Source: Leptolyngbya sp. Cla-17 (GTDB taxonomy: Bacteria; Cyanobacteriota; Cyanobacteriia; Leptolyngbyales; Leptolyngbyaceae). From it: a DNA stretch of 64,000 bases. The stretch covers positions 868,001-932,000 of the forward strand of contig NZ_JAEVYN010000001.1 of assembly GCF_016807185.1 (NCBI RefSeq). The letters run 5' to 3'. Made by a program: the position numbers and the translations under genes. The number at the start of each line of letters is the position of its first letter. The first letter of the stretch is position 1. Positions 41,440 to 49,151 of the stretch are shown here, piece after piece. The notes below the pieces were generated by a model that ran no database searches, was not told the origin of the DNA, and saw nothing but the letters and a program-made list of their open reading frames with translations.

Positions 41440-42024
41440 CTATGCCAACGTGCATCGCTGTTGCAATGCCTGCCGGAGTAGATCCTTATACTGTCGATTG
41501 TCGATCACGTAGGCACCAAAGCGCTCTAAATGAGGGTTCATCATTTGAGCATCGAATAAAGTGAACTGGCGATCTCGCAGGTGTTCCACCAGCTTTACCA
41601 TGGCAACTTTGGATCCATCGGGAATCTGAAAAAACATCGATTCACCAATAAATGCGCCGCCAATCACAATGCCCAAAATGCCGCCCGCCAATTTGTCGCC
41701 CTGCCAGGTTTCAAAGCTATGTGCCCAGCCTTCTTGATGCAGCGACCAGTAAACGGTTTTGAGTTCCTCAGAAATCCAGGTGGTTTCGCGATCGGCGCAG
41801 CCTGCCACAACGCTAGCAAAATCCCGATTGACGGCAACAGTGAACCGCTCTTGATTGAGCACGCGCTGTAGCGATTTAGGATAGCGAAAGCGATCGTCCA
41901 GCGGAATCAGCGTCCGCTGCCGACTCGAATACCAGCCCAAATCGTCGCCCGCTTCATCTGCCATTAAAAAATAGCCTTGGGCGTAGCCGTGAATAATGGA
42001 AGCAACATCCAACTGACTGCTCAC
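41440..42024 (-). CDS. aat: Leucyl/phenylalanyl-tRNA-protein transferase
   Basis: Aat adds Leu or Phe to N-terminal Arg or Lys of proteins, marking them for ClpS/ClpAP degradation. The 194-aa product has the family motifs GYAQGYFLMAD, LGWYSSRQRTLIPLD, WISEELKTVYWSLH, SFETWQGDKLAGGILGIVIG, AFIGESMFF and LFDAQMMNPHLERFGAY. It is shorter at the N-terminus than the E. coli enzyme, as usual for cyanobacteria. The start is GTG at 42024. It follows the DUF2059 gene by 11 bp on the same strand, so the two are probably co-transcribed. Confidence 0.95.
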   Translation of the reverse strand: MSSQLDVASIIHGYAQGYFLMADEAGDDLGWYSSRQRTLIPLDDRFRYPKSLQRVLNQERFTVAVNRDFASVVAGCADRETTWISEELKTVYWSLHQEGWAHSFETWQGDKLAGGILGIVIGGAFIGESMFFQIPDGSKVAMVKLVEHLRDRQFTLFDAQMMNPHLERFGAYVIDNRQYKDLLRQALQQRCTLA

Positions 42025-42035
42025 CGATCGCGTTC

Positions 42036-42596
42036 CTATTTCGACTTTGCAGGGAGTCTGCCTATTTCTTCTTTAACAATTTCTTGAATCAGGTTCGTCA
42101 TTTTGGGCAACACGAGCTGATTGGACAGGCGAATTGACTCAGACATTAATCTTGGCGTAGTTGTAATCACTTTTTGCCCGGTAGGAGTTTTGTAAAAAGC
42201 AATCACATCTTTTAATTCTGCTTCTGTATAAAATTTCTCGTATAAAGAATAGCTGATTTGCTCAGTAATTTGTTTCATATCCAGCACTTTAGGCACACGC
42301 TCTCGATAGCGCTGAATAATTCTCAGCGCCGTGTCGTTGGTCTGTTTCTCCAATGCGTCGCCCTGCAAACCAGAATCCTTTAAAAAACCCGATAACAGTT
42401 TAGGTAACTCAGCTTCCATTTGAGCTAAGCTTTGACTCAAAATGGCGTTAGCACTCTCTCCAGCTTGGGTGAGTTCCAGCAATTCTCTAATTAGAGCGCG
42501 TTTTGGAGATGGCACGGCTTGGGCGCTAACAGAGCCTGCCCATGTGCTGGTAATAAGCAGCGTAATTCCCGCAAGCTTGATGATCGGTTGCAGCAT
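42036..42596 (-). CDS. Exported DUF2059 protein
   Basis: A 186-aa protein with a signal peptide (IKLAGITLLITSTWAGSVSAQA) and a C-terminal DUF2059 domain, recognised by YTEAELKDVIAFYKTPTGQKV followed by a helix. (Motif given in two parts: YTEAELKDVIAFYK and TPTGQKV.) DUF2059 proteins are exported and of unknown function. It lies directly upstream of aat on the same strand. Confidence 0.87.
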   Translation of the reverse strand: MLQPIIKLAGITLLITSTWAGSVSAQAVPSPKRALIRELLELTQAGESANAILSQSLAQMEAELPKLLSGFLKDSGLQGDALEKQTNDTALRIIQRYRERVPKVLDMKQITEQISYSLYEKFYTEAELKDVIAFYKTPTGQKVITTTPRLMSESIRLSNQLVLPKMTNLIQEIVKEEIGRLPAKSK

Positions 42597-42761
42597 AGTT
42601 TTGGCGATCGCATCTTTGGCATTTCAACTATAGGCTACGGTTTAGCCGACCTGCTAGCAAGATTGATCGGGGCAAACATTTGTGTAGAGGTGTTTCTATG
42701 GCGCTATTGAGTCGTTAAGACGGGCTTACACTGTAGAACAGGTGATTGAACCTTTTTAATC

Positions 42762-43097
42762 GTGCCGATGGTTGAACCGATTCCAAACATCACGCTGCCC
42801 CCCGCCCACAACCCTGTTCAGGAAGGGGAATGGCTGCAAACTGCCTTGTTGAACTGGCTGGACACAGAATTTTTACCAGAACAGGTGAATCAACAGATTG
42901 CTAAACGAGCCGCGCAAATTTTTATGCGTCAGCGAATGGAAGGCGAAAACGATTTAATCTCGTTAACGATGGCAATCGTCACGGAAATGGAAGCCTTTGA
43001 TTTTTCCAACAGTTTTTATGGACAATTTGCGATCGCCAACGCCGTTAGCGACCTCCTGCTAGACAGTTTGGGCATTGATCGCTGCTGTGGACAGTAA
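42762..43097 (+). CDS. Conserved hypothetical protein
   Basis: A 111-aa acidic, helical protein with no motif that I recognise. It has no signal peptide or membrane segment. Distinct features are the segment LNWLDTEFLPEQVNQQIAKR and a Cys-Cys pair at the end (IDRCCGQ). The start is either GTG at 42762 or ATG at 42768; the spacing to purines does not decide. It precedes an acyltransferase gene with a repeat-filled spacer between them. Function unknown. Confidence 0.7.
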   Translation: MPMVEPIPNITLPPAHNPVQEGEWLQTALLNWLDTEFLPEQVNQQIAKRAAQIFMRQRMEGENDLISLTMAIVTEMEAFDFSNSFYGQFAIANAVSDLLLDSLGIDRCCGQ

Positions 43098-43098
43098 A

Positions 43099-43225
43099 AA
43101 GTACGAAGTGCGGAGTGCCGAGTACGAAATGTGAAGTACGGAGTGCGAAGTGCAAAACTTTGACTCCGAACTCTGAAACCCGAACTCTGAAACCCGAACT
43201 TCCGCACCCCAAACCCCGAACTCAT
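43099..43225 (+). repeat. Two opposed arrays of heptanucleotide repeats
   Basis: The spacer consists almost entirely of 7-mers. The first array reads AGTACGA, AGTGCGG, AGTGCCG, AGTACGA, AATGTGA, AGTACGG, AGTGCGA. The second, after a short gap, reads ACTCCGA, ACTCTGA, AACCCGA, ACTCTGA, AACCCGA. The second is of the complementary type to the first (TCGGAGT-like), so the transcript could fold into a long imperfect hairpin. Because of the 7-bp period the frame stays open through it, giving a spurious N-terminal extension to the next gene. Confidence 0.85.
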
Positions 43226-44425
43226 ATGCCGATTGATTTTTATCCACCTCGTCGCAATGTGCCTTTCGTTCGGCTGATTCAAATGCTGGCTCCCCTAGTT
43301 GCACCCTGGGGCTTTCAAATGGATTTAGAGGTGGAATATGAGAGCCTCAATCAGTTGATAGCGCTGCGAAACGATCGCGTGTTGCTGATGCCCAATCACC
43401 CCACCTTTCATGATGTGATCGCGATCTTTCTACTCTCTGGCAGATTAGGGCAATCATTTTATTATCTAGGAGCCTATGAGCAATTACAAAGCAAGCTAGG
43501 GCGCTTTTTTCAAGCGATCGGTTGCTATTCGGTTCGGCGCGGATTAGCCGATCGCCCCAGTATCATCCAAACCATGGAGCTATTGGCGCAACCCGGTTGT
43601 CATCTGGTCATTTTTCCAGAAGGGGGGTGTTCGTTTCAGAACGACATCGTGACTCACTTTCGGACAGGTGCGGTGCAGTTGGCATTTCAGGCAATAAACC
43701 GTGTGGTGAGGCAGGGTAATGATCCTATCGATCTCTATGCAGTTCCAGTCAGCATTAAGTATCGCTATACCCAAGACATGACGGTCGCGGTTGAAAAATT
43801 ATTGACTCAACTTGAACAAAAATTAAAAGTGCCGACGAGAGCGGGCAACTATCAACGGCTGCGAGCGATCGCCGAAACAGTGCTGACTCAACTTGAACAA
43901 GACTATGGCATGGCATCGGCTGACTCGACCCTATCTTGGAATCAGCGCATTAAAACTCTGAAAGCCTACGTTTTGCAAACCTGCGAACAGCAGTATGGGT
44001 TAACTTCAGCGGCAACCGACCTCGATCGAGAGCGCGTTTATCGGGTTTTGAACGCAATACAAACCGAAGCAGAGCCATTAAAGGTTGGATTGCAAACTGA
44101 TCGCCCATGGACAGCGGAATTTGTCGAGAGATCGATGAGACGAGTGCTGAATTTTGATGCAATGTATGACGGCTATGTGGCAGAAAATCCCACGCTAGAA
44201 CGGTTTATGGATACCTTGATTCGGCTAGAACGAGAAGTGTTCAACATCGATCAACCTGCTCCCAAAGGACATCGAGTGGCAACCCTAAAAATTGGCGCCC
44301 CAATTAACTTAAAAGACTCATTCACGGCGTTTCAAACCAACAAAATAGCGACCGTTAATGAAACGATGCAAACAATTCAGCGAGCGGTTCAAACGAACCT
44401 GGACTTGTTGAATCAATCCCGATAA
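43226..44425 (+). CDS. PlsC-like acyltransferase
   Basis: A 399-aa protein with an N-terminal glycerolipid acyltransferase domain: the catalytic HX4D is NHPTFHDV (about residue 63), and the acceptor-binding motif is FPEGG. The C-terminal 200 residues are helical and unassigned (VLTQLEQ repeated twice, DRPWTAEFVERSMRR). Family members esterify glycerol phosphates or related acceptors at the inner membrane; the exact substrate is not clear. The ATG at 43226 is chosen because the open frame upstream is heptamer repeat. Its stop overlaps the first copy of the 24-bp direct repeat. Confidence 0.85.
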   Translation: MPIDFYPPRRNVPFVRLIQMLAPLVAPWGFQMDLEVEYESLNQLIALRNDRVLLMPNHPTFHDVIAIFLLSGRLGQSFYYLGAYEQLQSKLGRFFQAIGCYSVRRGLADRPSIIQTMELLAQPGCHLVIFPEGGCSFQNDIVTHFRTGAVQLAFQAINRVVRQGNDPIDLYAVPVSIKYRYTQDMTVAVEKLLTQLEQKLKVPTRAGNYQRLRAIAETVLTQLEQDYGMASADSTLSWNQRIKTLKAYVLQTCEQQYGLTSAATDLDRERVYRVLNAIQTEAEPLKVGLQTDRPWTAEFVERSMRRVLNFDAMYDGYVAENPTLERFMDTLIRLEREVFNIDQPAPKGHRVATLKIGAPINLKDSFTAFQTNKIATVNETMQTIQRAVQTNLDLLNQSR

Positions 44426-44447
44426 TTTTGGTAAAAGTAGCGATCGC
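44424..44447 (+). repeat. 24-bp direct repeat, left copy, flanking the NACHT cassette
   Basis: A 24-bp sequence that begins AATTTTGGTAAAAG and ends with GCGATCGC. It overlaps the last two bases of the acyltransferase stop codon and recurs without change at 47369-47392. Confidence 0.9.
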
Positions 44448-44533
44448 ATTAGCCCCTAGCTCAACAGTAGGGGAATGTTGGCAGTGCCCAAGCAGCGGCT
44501 TATCATAGAGAAAATCTCAGCAGGGAAAAAGGT

Positions 44534-44995
44534 ATGTTTGGCAAAAAGCCTCCGTCCGAGCCTTCTAAATCTGAGCAACCTAGCCAATCGCAAAGCCTCA
44601 GCAATGTCACACTCACGGGCGGCATGGTGCAGCTAGGGCAGGCGGGAGGCGACCTCCAGCAACACCAGCAGGGAGAGTTGCAAACTCAGCAGCAAGGCAT
44701 TACGAGTGCAGACGTGGTGACGTTGTTGGAACAGTTGGAAGCAGCGGTGAAGGGATCATCGCTTGATCCGACTCAGCAAGAGGAACTGCTCGACTATCTG
44801 CGCCCTGCCAAACGGGAGGCGGCAAAGGAAACCCCCAGTAAGGAATTGGTGGGGCAAAACCTGAAGCAGGTGAGCGAAACCATGAAAACCTTGAAGGACA
44901 CCAGCGAAGCGGGAAAAAGTTTGTGGCAAACCGGGACGGATGTTTTTAAGACTGTTGCCCCGTGGCTGGGAATCGCCGCTGCTTTTTTTGGCTGA
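44534..44995 (+). CDS. Small partner protein of the NACHT NTPase, shares LGQAGGDL motif
   Basis: A 153-aa protein of no recognised family. Residues 1-30 are a Ser/Gln/Pro-rich leader; residues 32-41 are VQLGQAGGDL, nearly identical to VRLGQAGGDL at residues 16-25 of the NTPase coded next. A Gln-rich stretch follows (QQHQQGELQTQQQ). The middle is a charged amphipathic helix (VTLLEQLEAAVKG, QQEELLDYLRPAK), and the last 30 residues are more hydrophobic (GTDVFKTVAPWLGIAAAFFG) and might insert in a membrane. The gene is 81 bp upstream of the NTPase gene. I suggest it works with the NTPase as effector or adaptor; this is inferred from the shared motif and position. Confidence 0.8.
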   Translation: MFGKKPPSEPSKSEQPSQSQSLSNVTLTGGMVQLGQAGGDLQQHQQGELQTQQQGITSADVVTLLEQLEAAVKGSSLDPTQQEELLDYLRPAKREAAKETPSKELVGQNLKQVSETMKTLKDTSEAGKSLWQTGTDVFKTVAPWLGIAAAFFG

Positions 44996-45009
44996 TTGGG
45001 CATGTGAAT

Positions 45010-45054
45010 GGAGGGGTCGGGGTTCAGACCTCCGATTTTTTCGAAAAGTCGGAG
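45010..45054 (+). promoter_or_regulatory. Overlapping alternative hairpins between the cassette genes
   Basis: GGAGG plus TC (45010-45018) can pair with GACCTCC (45027-45033). The same CTCC (45030-45033) is also the start of a longer stem, CTCCGA (45030-45035) with TCGGAG (45049-45054), extended inward by TTTT/AAAA. Only one of the two can form at a time, which is the layout of an attenuator or a translation switch for the NTPase gene. Confidence 0.35.
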
Positions 45055-45076
45055 TGTTTTGCGGTGAGGAACTGGC

Positions 45077-47158
45077 GTGCAAGATCAAAATATTGATCGC
45101 AGCGAGATTAACGATAGCGATGTGCGGCTGGGGCAAGCAGGCGGCGATCTAATCCAGGGCGATGGCAGTCAGATCACCAAGGTCTATGTCGATCTGGTAG
45201 GGCAAAAGCATCCACAATGGACGGATCGCCAACACCGAATTCTCCAAAAAGTACAGGATGATGTTGCAACGAGGCTCTCGTTTACGCTCAATGACGAGGA
45301 GGTGCTGATACCGCTGCGGCTACAGGATGAGAGCAAAGCTGTGAGTCGGGCATCGTTGAAGCTGCGACGTAAATTAGTGACCCCTCAGACGCAGATATCA
45401 GACCTGAAGCAAGCCATTCTAACGGTGTTTTGTCGTTCAGATATTCGGGGTAAGCTGCTGCTTTTAGGTGCACCGGGAGCCGGAAAAACCACCACTCTGT
45501 TGACGTTGGCTCAAGAACTGCTGGATGAAGCCTTCACTACACCGGGCACGACAATCCCTGTAATCTTTGAACTATCGGCATGGAAGCAAGATAAGCAAAC
45601 ACCCACACTGCGACACTGGCTGATTGCCCAACTTCAGGATTTATATAACCTCCAGCCCCAGGAGGGTGCCCAATGGCTGGAGGAAGAGTTGCTGCTGCCC
45701 TTGCTGGATGGCTTGGATGAGTTGGGCATGGAGCCGCAGCGGCAGTGCATTGCAGCCATCAATGCATTCGCGCAGAGCTATCCGCGAATGGTGGTGTGCT
45801 GTCGCGAACAGGAGTATCGCGAGGGTGGTGTGACCCTAGACAGTTTGCCGGGGCAGGTGTGTCTGGAACCGCTTAGTGATGCCCAGATTGAGCAATACTT
45901 GCGGGACTTGGGCTTGGAGGCACTGTGGCAAGGCATTCAGACTGAGGCAGCGATGCAGCCGATGCTGAAACCCGATGCAGACGGCAACCCCGGTATTTTG
46001 CGGGTGCCGCTGCTGTTGAGCATGGCGGCAGTGACCTATGAAGGGCAGGCATTTACTAAGCGGGCTGCGCTGTATGACGCATACATTGAACAGCGACTGC
46101 ACTATGACACGCGGGACGCAGACCGAAAACAAAGGGGTATCCAGGATAATCGACAGTGGGCGTACGAAACTCTGGCACAAGAACCTAGCTATCAACAAAC
46201 CCAACGGACGTTGGGCTGGCTGGCACGGCAGTTGCAGCGAAACAACATCGTGGAACTGCTGATTGAGCGCATCCAGCCCGATTGGTTGGAGACAAAGCAG
46301 GCACGACGACGCTATCGGCTGATTAGTGGACTGATTGTTTCGTTGATTGTTTGGCTGATGATTTTGATGGTTGGTGGGCTGATTTTTGGGATGATTGGTG
46401 GTCTGATTATTGGGATGCTCATTAAGCTGAGTGATATTAAACCGATTGAGGCATTCAAAACTTTGATGTCGCGCGATGCGCGGCGAGAAATTTTAAACAG
46501 TTTGAAGGCTGGTCTGATTGTTGGCTCGATTGTTAGCCTAATCGGTGGGCTGATTTTTGGGCTGAGTGGTGGTGTGAGTGGGCTGCTGATTTTTGGGCTG
46601 AGTGGTGGTGTGAGTGGGCTGCTGATTTTTGGTCTAGTTGCTGGTCTGATTGGTGGGCTGATTTTTGGACTGATTTTTGGACTGATTTTTGGTCTGATTG
46701 CTGGGCTGAAGCAAGACTTACAACTGAGATCGCGCCCCAACCAGGGCATCTGGAACTCGCTGCAGAGTTTCTTGTGGACAACCGCCCTCAGTTATCCCCT
46801 CGGCATTCTTTTGACGTTCGGAATCTCAGCACTTCCCAGCATCGTTGCCCAGGGTATCAGTCAGGGAGAAAGTGGTTGGGTCATCCTTAGTTCCCTAGGA
46901 GCCGCCTTCCCGGAATTCTTATTCACCGGGATTTTTGGTGCCCTGCTATTTGGCTTTGTAGTAGGAGGTGGGCTTGCCTGCGTTCAGCATGTTTGCCTGC
47001 GCTTCGTCCTCTGGCAGAGTGGCGTTGCCCCCTGGAATCTAGCGCGGTTTCTCAACTACTGCGTCGAGCGTCGCTTGCTCCAGCGGGTGGGTGGGCGCTA
47101 TCGCTTTCTGCACCGAGAATTGCTCGACCACTTTGCAACTCAGCAGCCGAGAATTTGA
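45077..47158 (+). CDS. NACHT-family NTPase with repetitive membrane domain
   Basis: A 693-aa STAND-type NTPase. Residues 16-25 carry VRLGQAGGDL, followed by a short beta-rich stretch (ITKVYVDLVG). The NACHT domain (about 120-330) has Walker A GAPGAGKTT (131-139), Walker B LLPLLDGLDEL with Asp211, and a sensor-like CREQEY. After a helical region (SYQQTQRTLGWLARQLQ) comes a glycine-rich membrane domain of several helices (about 415-640), including perfect 12-residue repeats LSGGVSGLLIFG. No leucine-rich, TPR or WD repeats are present. Start is GTG at 45077 with GAGGA 8 bp upstream. NACHT proteins act as triggered switches in immunity and signalling; here a membrane-disrupting output is plausible but unproven. 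Confidence 0.9.
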   Translation: MQDQNIDRSEINDSDVRLGQAGGDLIQGDGSQITKVYVDLVGQKHPQWTDRQHRILQKVQDDVATRLSFTLNDEEVLIPLRLQDESKAVSRASLKLRRKLVTPQTQISDLKQAILTVFCRSDIRGKLLLLGAPGAGKTTTLLTLAQELLDEAFTTPGTTIPVIFELSAWKQDKQTPTLRHWLIAQLQDLYNLQPQEGAQWLEEELLLPLLDGLDELGMEPQRQCIAAINAFAQSYPRMVVCCREQEYREGGVTLDSLPGQVCLEPLSDAQIEQYLRDLGLEALWQGIQTEAAMQPMLKPDADGNPGILRVPLLLSMAAVTYEGQAFTKRAALYDAYIEQRLHYDTRDADRKQRGIQDNRQWAYETLAQEPSYQQTQRTLGWLARQLQRNNIVELLIERIQPDWLETKQARRRYRLISGLIVSLIVWLMILMVGGLIFGMIGGLIIGMLIKLSDIKPIEAFKTLMSRDARREILNSLKAGLIVGSIVSLIGGLIFGLSGGVSGLLIFGLSGGVSGLLIFGLVAGLIGGLIFGLIFGLIFGLIAGLKQDLQLRSRPNQGIWNSLQSFLWTTALSYPLGILLTFGISALPSIVAQGISQGESGWVILSSLGAAFPEFLFTGIFGALLFGFVVGGGLACVQHVCLRFVLWQSGVAPWNLARFLNYCVERRLLQRVGGRYRFLHRELLDHFATQQPRI
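46561..46632 (+). repeat. Perfect 36-bp tandem repeat inside the NACHT gene
   Basis: Two identical 36-bp units (46561-46596 and 46597-46632) encode the same 12 residues, LSGGVSGLLIFG. Just downstream, a 12-bp unit (CTGATTTTTGGA type) is repeated about three times. All units are multiples of 3 bp, so copy-number change would keep the frame. Confidence 0.95.
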
Positions 47159-47528
47159 CTGCTAACCTGACCGTTCCAGTTCAAACCAAGAAACTTGGAG
47201 TTCAAAACTCGACTGTTTTGAACCCCCAAGAGAATCCAGATCGCGCTTGGCAACCACAGCTAGCAATGCTCTTGGTTAGGATAATGGTGAGCTAAGCAAC
47301 ATGCACCCGTTCACAGCAAACTTGAACGTGACATTATTTAGGAGCGATCGCGCCAAAAGCGTCGAATAAATTTTGGTAAAAGTAGCGATCGCTAGCGCCA
47401 AAATTGCCTACCAGCGGTATAAGAAGATCATTCCTCACAAATTGTCTACCTGACCCACTCACGCCACGCCTTCATCCGTTCCACCTCGTCTTGCTAAAAG
47501 TCCTCAGTCCTCTATCATCATTTTGCCC
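47159..47528. other. Spacer between the NACHT gene and zwf
   Basis: A 370-bp stretch with three HIP1 octamers, the right copy of the 24-bp repeat, and the zwf leader. No gene is supported. Around the repeat, AATTTTGG (47369-47376) and CCAAAATT (47398-47405) form an inverted pair around a TAGCGATCGCTA palindrome. Confidence 0.5.
47369..47392 (+). repeat. 24-bp direct repeat, right copy, flanking the NACHT cassette
   Basis: Identical over 24 bp to 44424-44447, same orientation, 2945 bp away. Beyond the shared 24 bp the flanks differ on both sides, so the repeat edges are sharp. Confidence 0.9.
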
Positions 47529-49061
47529 ATGGTTACATTGCTCGAAAACCCACTCCGCTCTGGCTTGCAACAAGACCGCGTACCAGCGCCGCAAATTTTG
47601 ACCATTTTTGGTGCCTCCGGCGACCTGACCCAGCGCAAACTGATCCCTGCCCTCTATCAGATGAAACGGGAGCGCAGGCTTCCTCCTGAAATCACTATTG
47701 TGGGCTTTGCGCGCCGTGAATGGACGCATGACTACTTCCGCGACCACATGCGTGAAGGCGTTGAGCAATTTGGCAGTGGATTAGGCTCCGAAGCGACCTG
47801 GAACGAATTTGCCAAAGGGCTTTACTACTTTGCAGGCGATTTAGACAATCCAGAAAGCTATCAAAATCTAAAAACCTTTCTTAGCACCCTGGATGAACAA
47901 CGGGGCACTCGCGGCAATCGGGTCTTTTATCTATCTGTGGCACCCCGGTTTTTCTCCGAAGCAATTCTTCAGCTAGGTGCCGCTGGGATGATTGAAAATC
48001 CCAAAAAGCAGCGAATGGTGATCGAAAAGCCGTTTGGGCGCGATCTAAGTTCGGCTCAAGCATTGAATCGAGTCGTGCAAAAAGTCTGCGATGAAACTCA
48101 GGTCTATCGGATTGACCATTACTTGGGCAAAGAAACCGTTCAAAATTTGATGGTGTTTCGGTTTGCCAATGCCATTTTTGAGCCACTTTGGAACCGTCAA
48201 TTTGTCGATAACGTTCAAATTACCGTCGCCGAAACGGTGGGATTAGAAGGACGGGCAGGCTACTACGAAACGGCTGGTGCCCTGCGCGACATGGTGCAAA
48301 ATCACCTGATGCAGCTATTTTGCCTGACCGCAATGGAACCCCCTAACTCGCTAGATGCAGATAGCATTCGGGGTGAAAAGGTCAAGGTGCTGCAAGCGAC
48401 CCATTTATCAAACGTTGAGGATATTCGTTTAACTGCGACTCGTGGGCAATACACCTCTGGATGGATGAAGGGTAAGCAGGTTCCTGGATATCGAGAAGAA
48501 GAAGGCGCAGCGATCGACTCAATCACGCCCACCTATGCAGCGCTCAAGCTTTCTATCGATAACTGGCGTTGGAAGGGCGTTCCTTTTTACATGCGAACTG
48601 CAAAACGGATGCCCAAAAGGGTTTCAGAAATCTCTATTCAGTTTAAGGAAGTGCCGTTTTTAATGTTTCAATCGGCAGCCCAACAGATGAACCCCAATGT
48701 ACTCGCCTTGAGAATCCAGCCAGATGAAGGCATCTCCATGCGGTTTGATGTAAAAACGCCCGGAAATTCTCTCCGCACGCGCCCCGTAGAAATGGATTTT
48801 CGCTATGAGTCTGCGTTTGGTCAGCCTAATACTGATGCTTATGCTCGGTTGCTAATCGACTGTATGTTAGGCGATCAAACGTTGTTTACTCGCGGCGACG
48901 AAGTGGAAGCCTCGTGGCGAATTTTAACTCCATTACTGCAAGTATGGGATGCGCCTGCTCCCCCAGAAGTAGTTCCGCTATATGAAGCCGGAACGTGGGG
49001 TCCTGTGGAGGCTGAATTGCTGTTACAACGAGATGGGCGCAAATGGCGCAGACTGTTGTAA
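47529..49061 (+). CDS. zwf: Glucose-6-phosphate 1-dehydrogenase
   Basis: Zwf oxidises glucose 6-phosphate to 6-phosphogluconolactone with NADP, the entry of the oxidative pentose phosphate pathway that supports cyanobacteria in the dark. The 510-aa product has the nucleotide-binding GASGDLTQRKLIPALYQ, the RIDHYLGKE active site with its catalytic His, VIEKPFGRDL and FANAIFEPLWNR. The start is the ATG at 47529; the frame opens two codons earlier at a TTG. The gene is followed by opcA, coding its allosteric activator. The two cysteines targeted by thioredoxin in other species are not obvious from sequence alone. Confidence 0.97.
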   Translation: MVTLLENPLRSGLQQDRVPAPQILTIFGASGDLTQRKLIPALYQMKRERRLPPEITIVGFARREWTHDYFRDHMREGVEQFGSGLGSEATWNEFAKGLYYFAGDLDNPESYQNLKTFLSTLDEQRGTRGNRVFYLSVAPRFFSEAILQLGAAGMIENPKKQRMVIEKPFGRDLSSAQALNRVVQKVCDETQVYRIDHYLGKETVQNLMVFRFANAIFEPLWNRQFVDNVQITVAETVGLEGRAGYYETAGALRDMVQNHLMQLFCLTAMEPPNSLDADSIRGEKVKVLQATHLSNVEDIRLTATRGQYTSGWMKGKQVPGYREEEGAAIDSITPTYAALKLSIDNWRWKGVPFYMRTAKRMPKRVSEISIQFKEVPFLMFQSAAQQMNPNVLALRIQPDEGISMRFDVKTPGNSLRTRPVEMDFRYESAFGQPNTDAYARLLIDCMLGDQTLFTRGDEVEASWRILTPLLQVWDAPAPPEVVPLYEAGTWGPVEAELLLQRDGRKWRRLL

Positions 49062-49151
49062 AGGCGTTATTAATTAGGGATGGCGGGTAACGAATGCCGG
49101 ATCATTACTGACTTTTCACTGATCACTAAGCAAATCACTAAAATCTGACTT

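Noticed and set aside
43115..43225. N-terminal extension of the acyltransferase
   Set aside because: The extension is made of heptanucleotide repeats; the ATG at 43226 gives the family-like start.
46312..46749. A 145-codon minus-strand frame rich in SPKISPP repeats
   Set aside because: It is the reverse reading of the glycine-rich repeats of the NACHT gene, not a separate protein.
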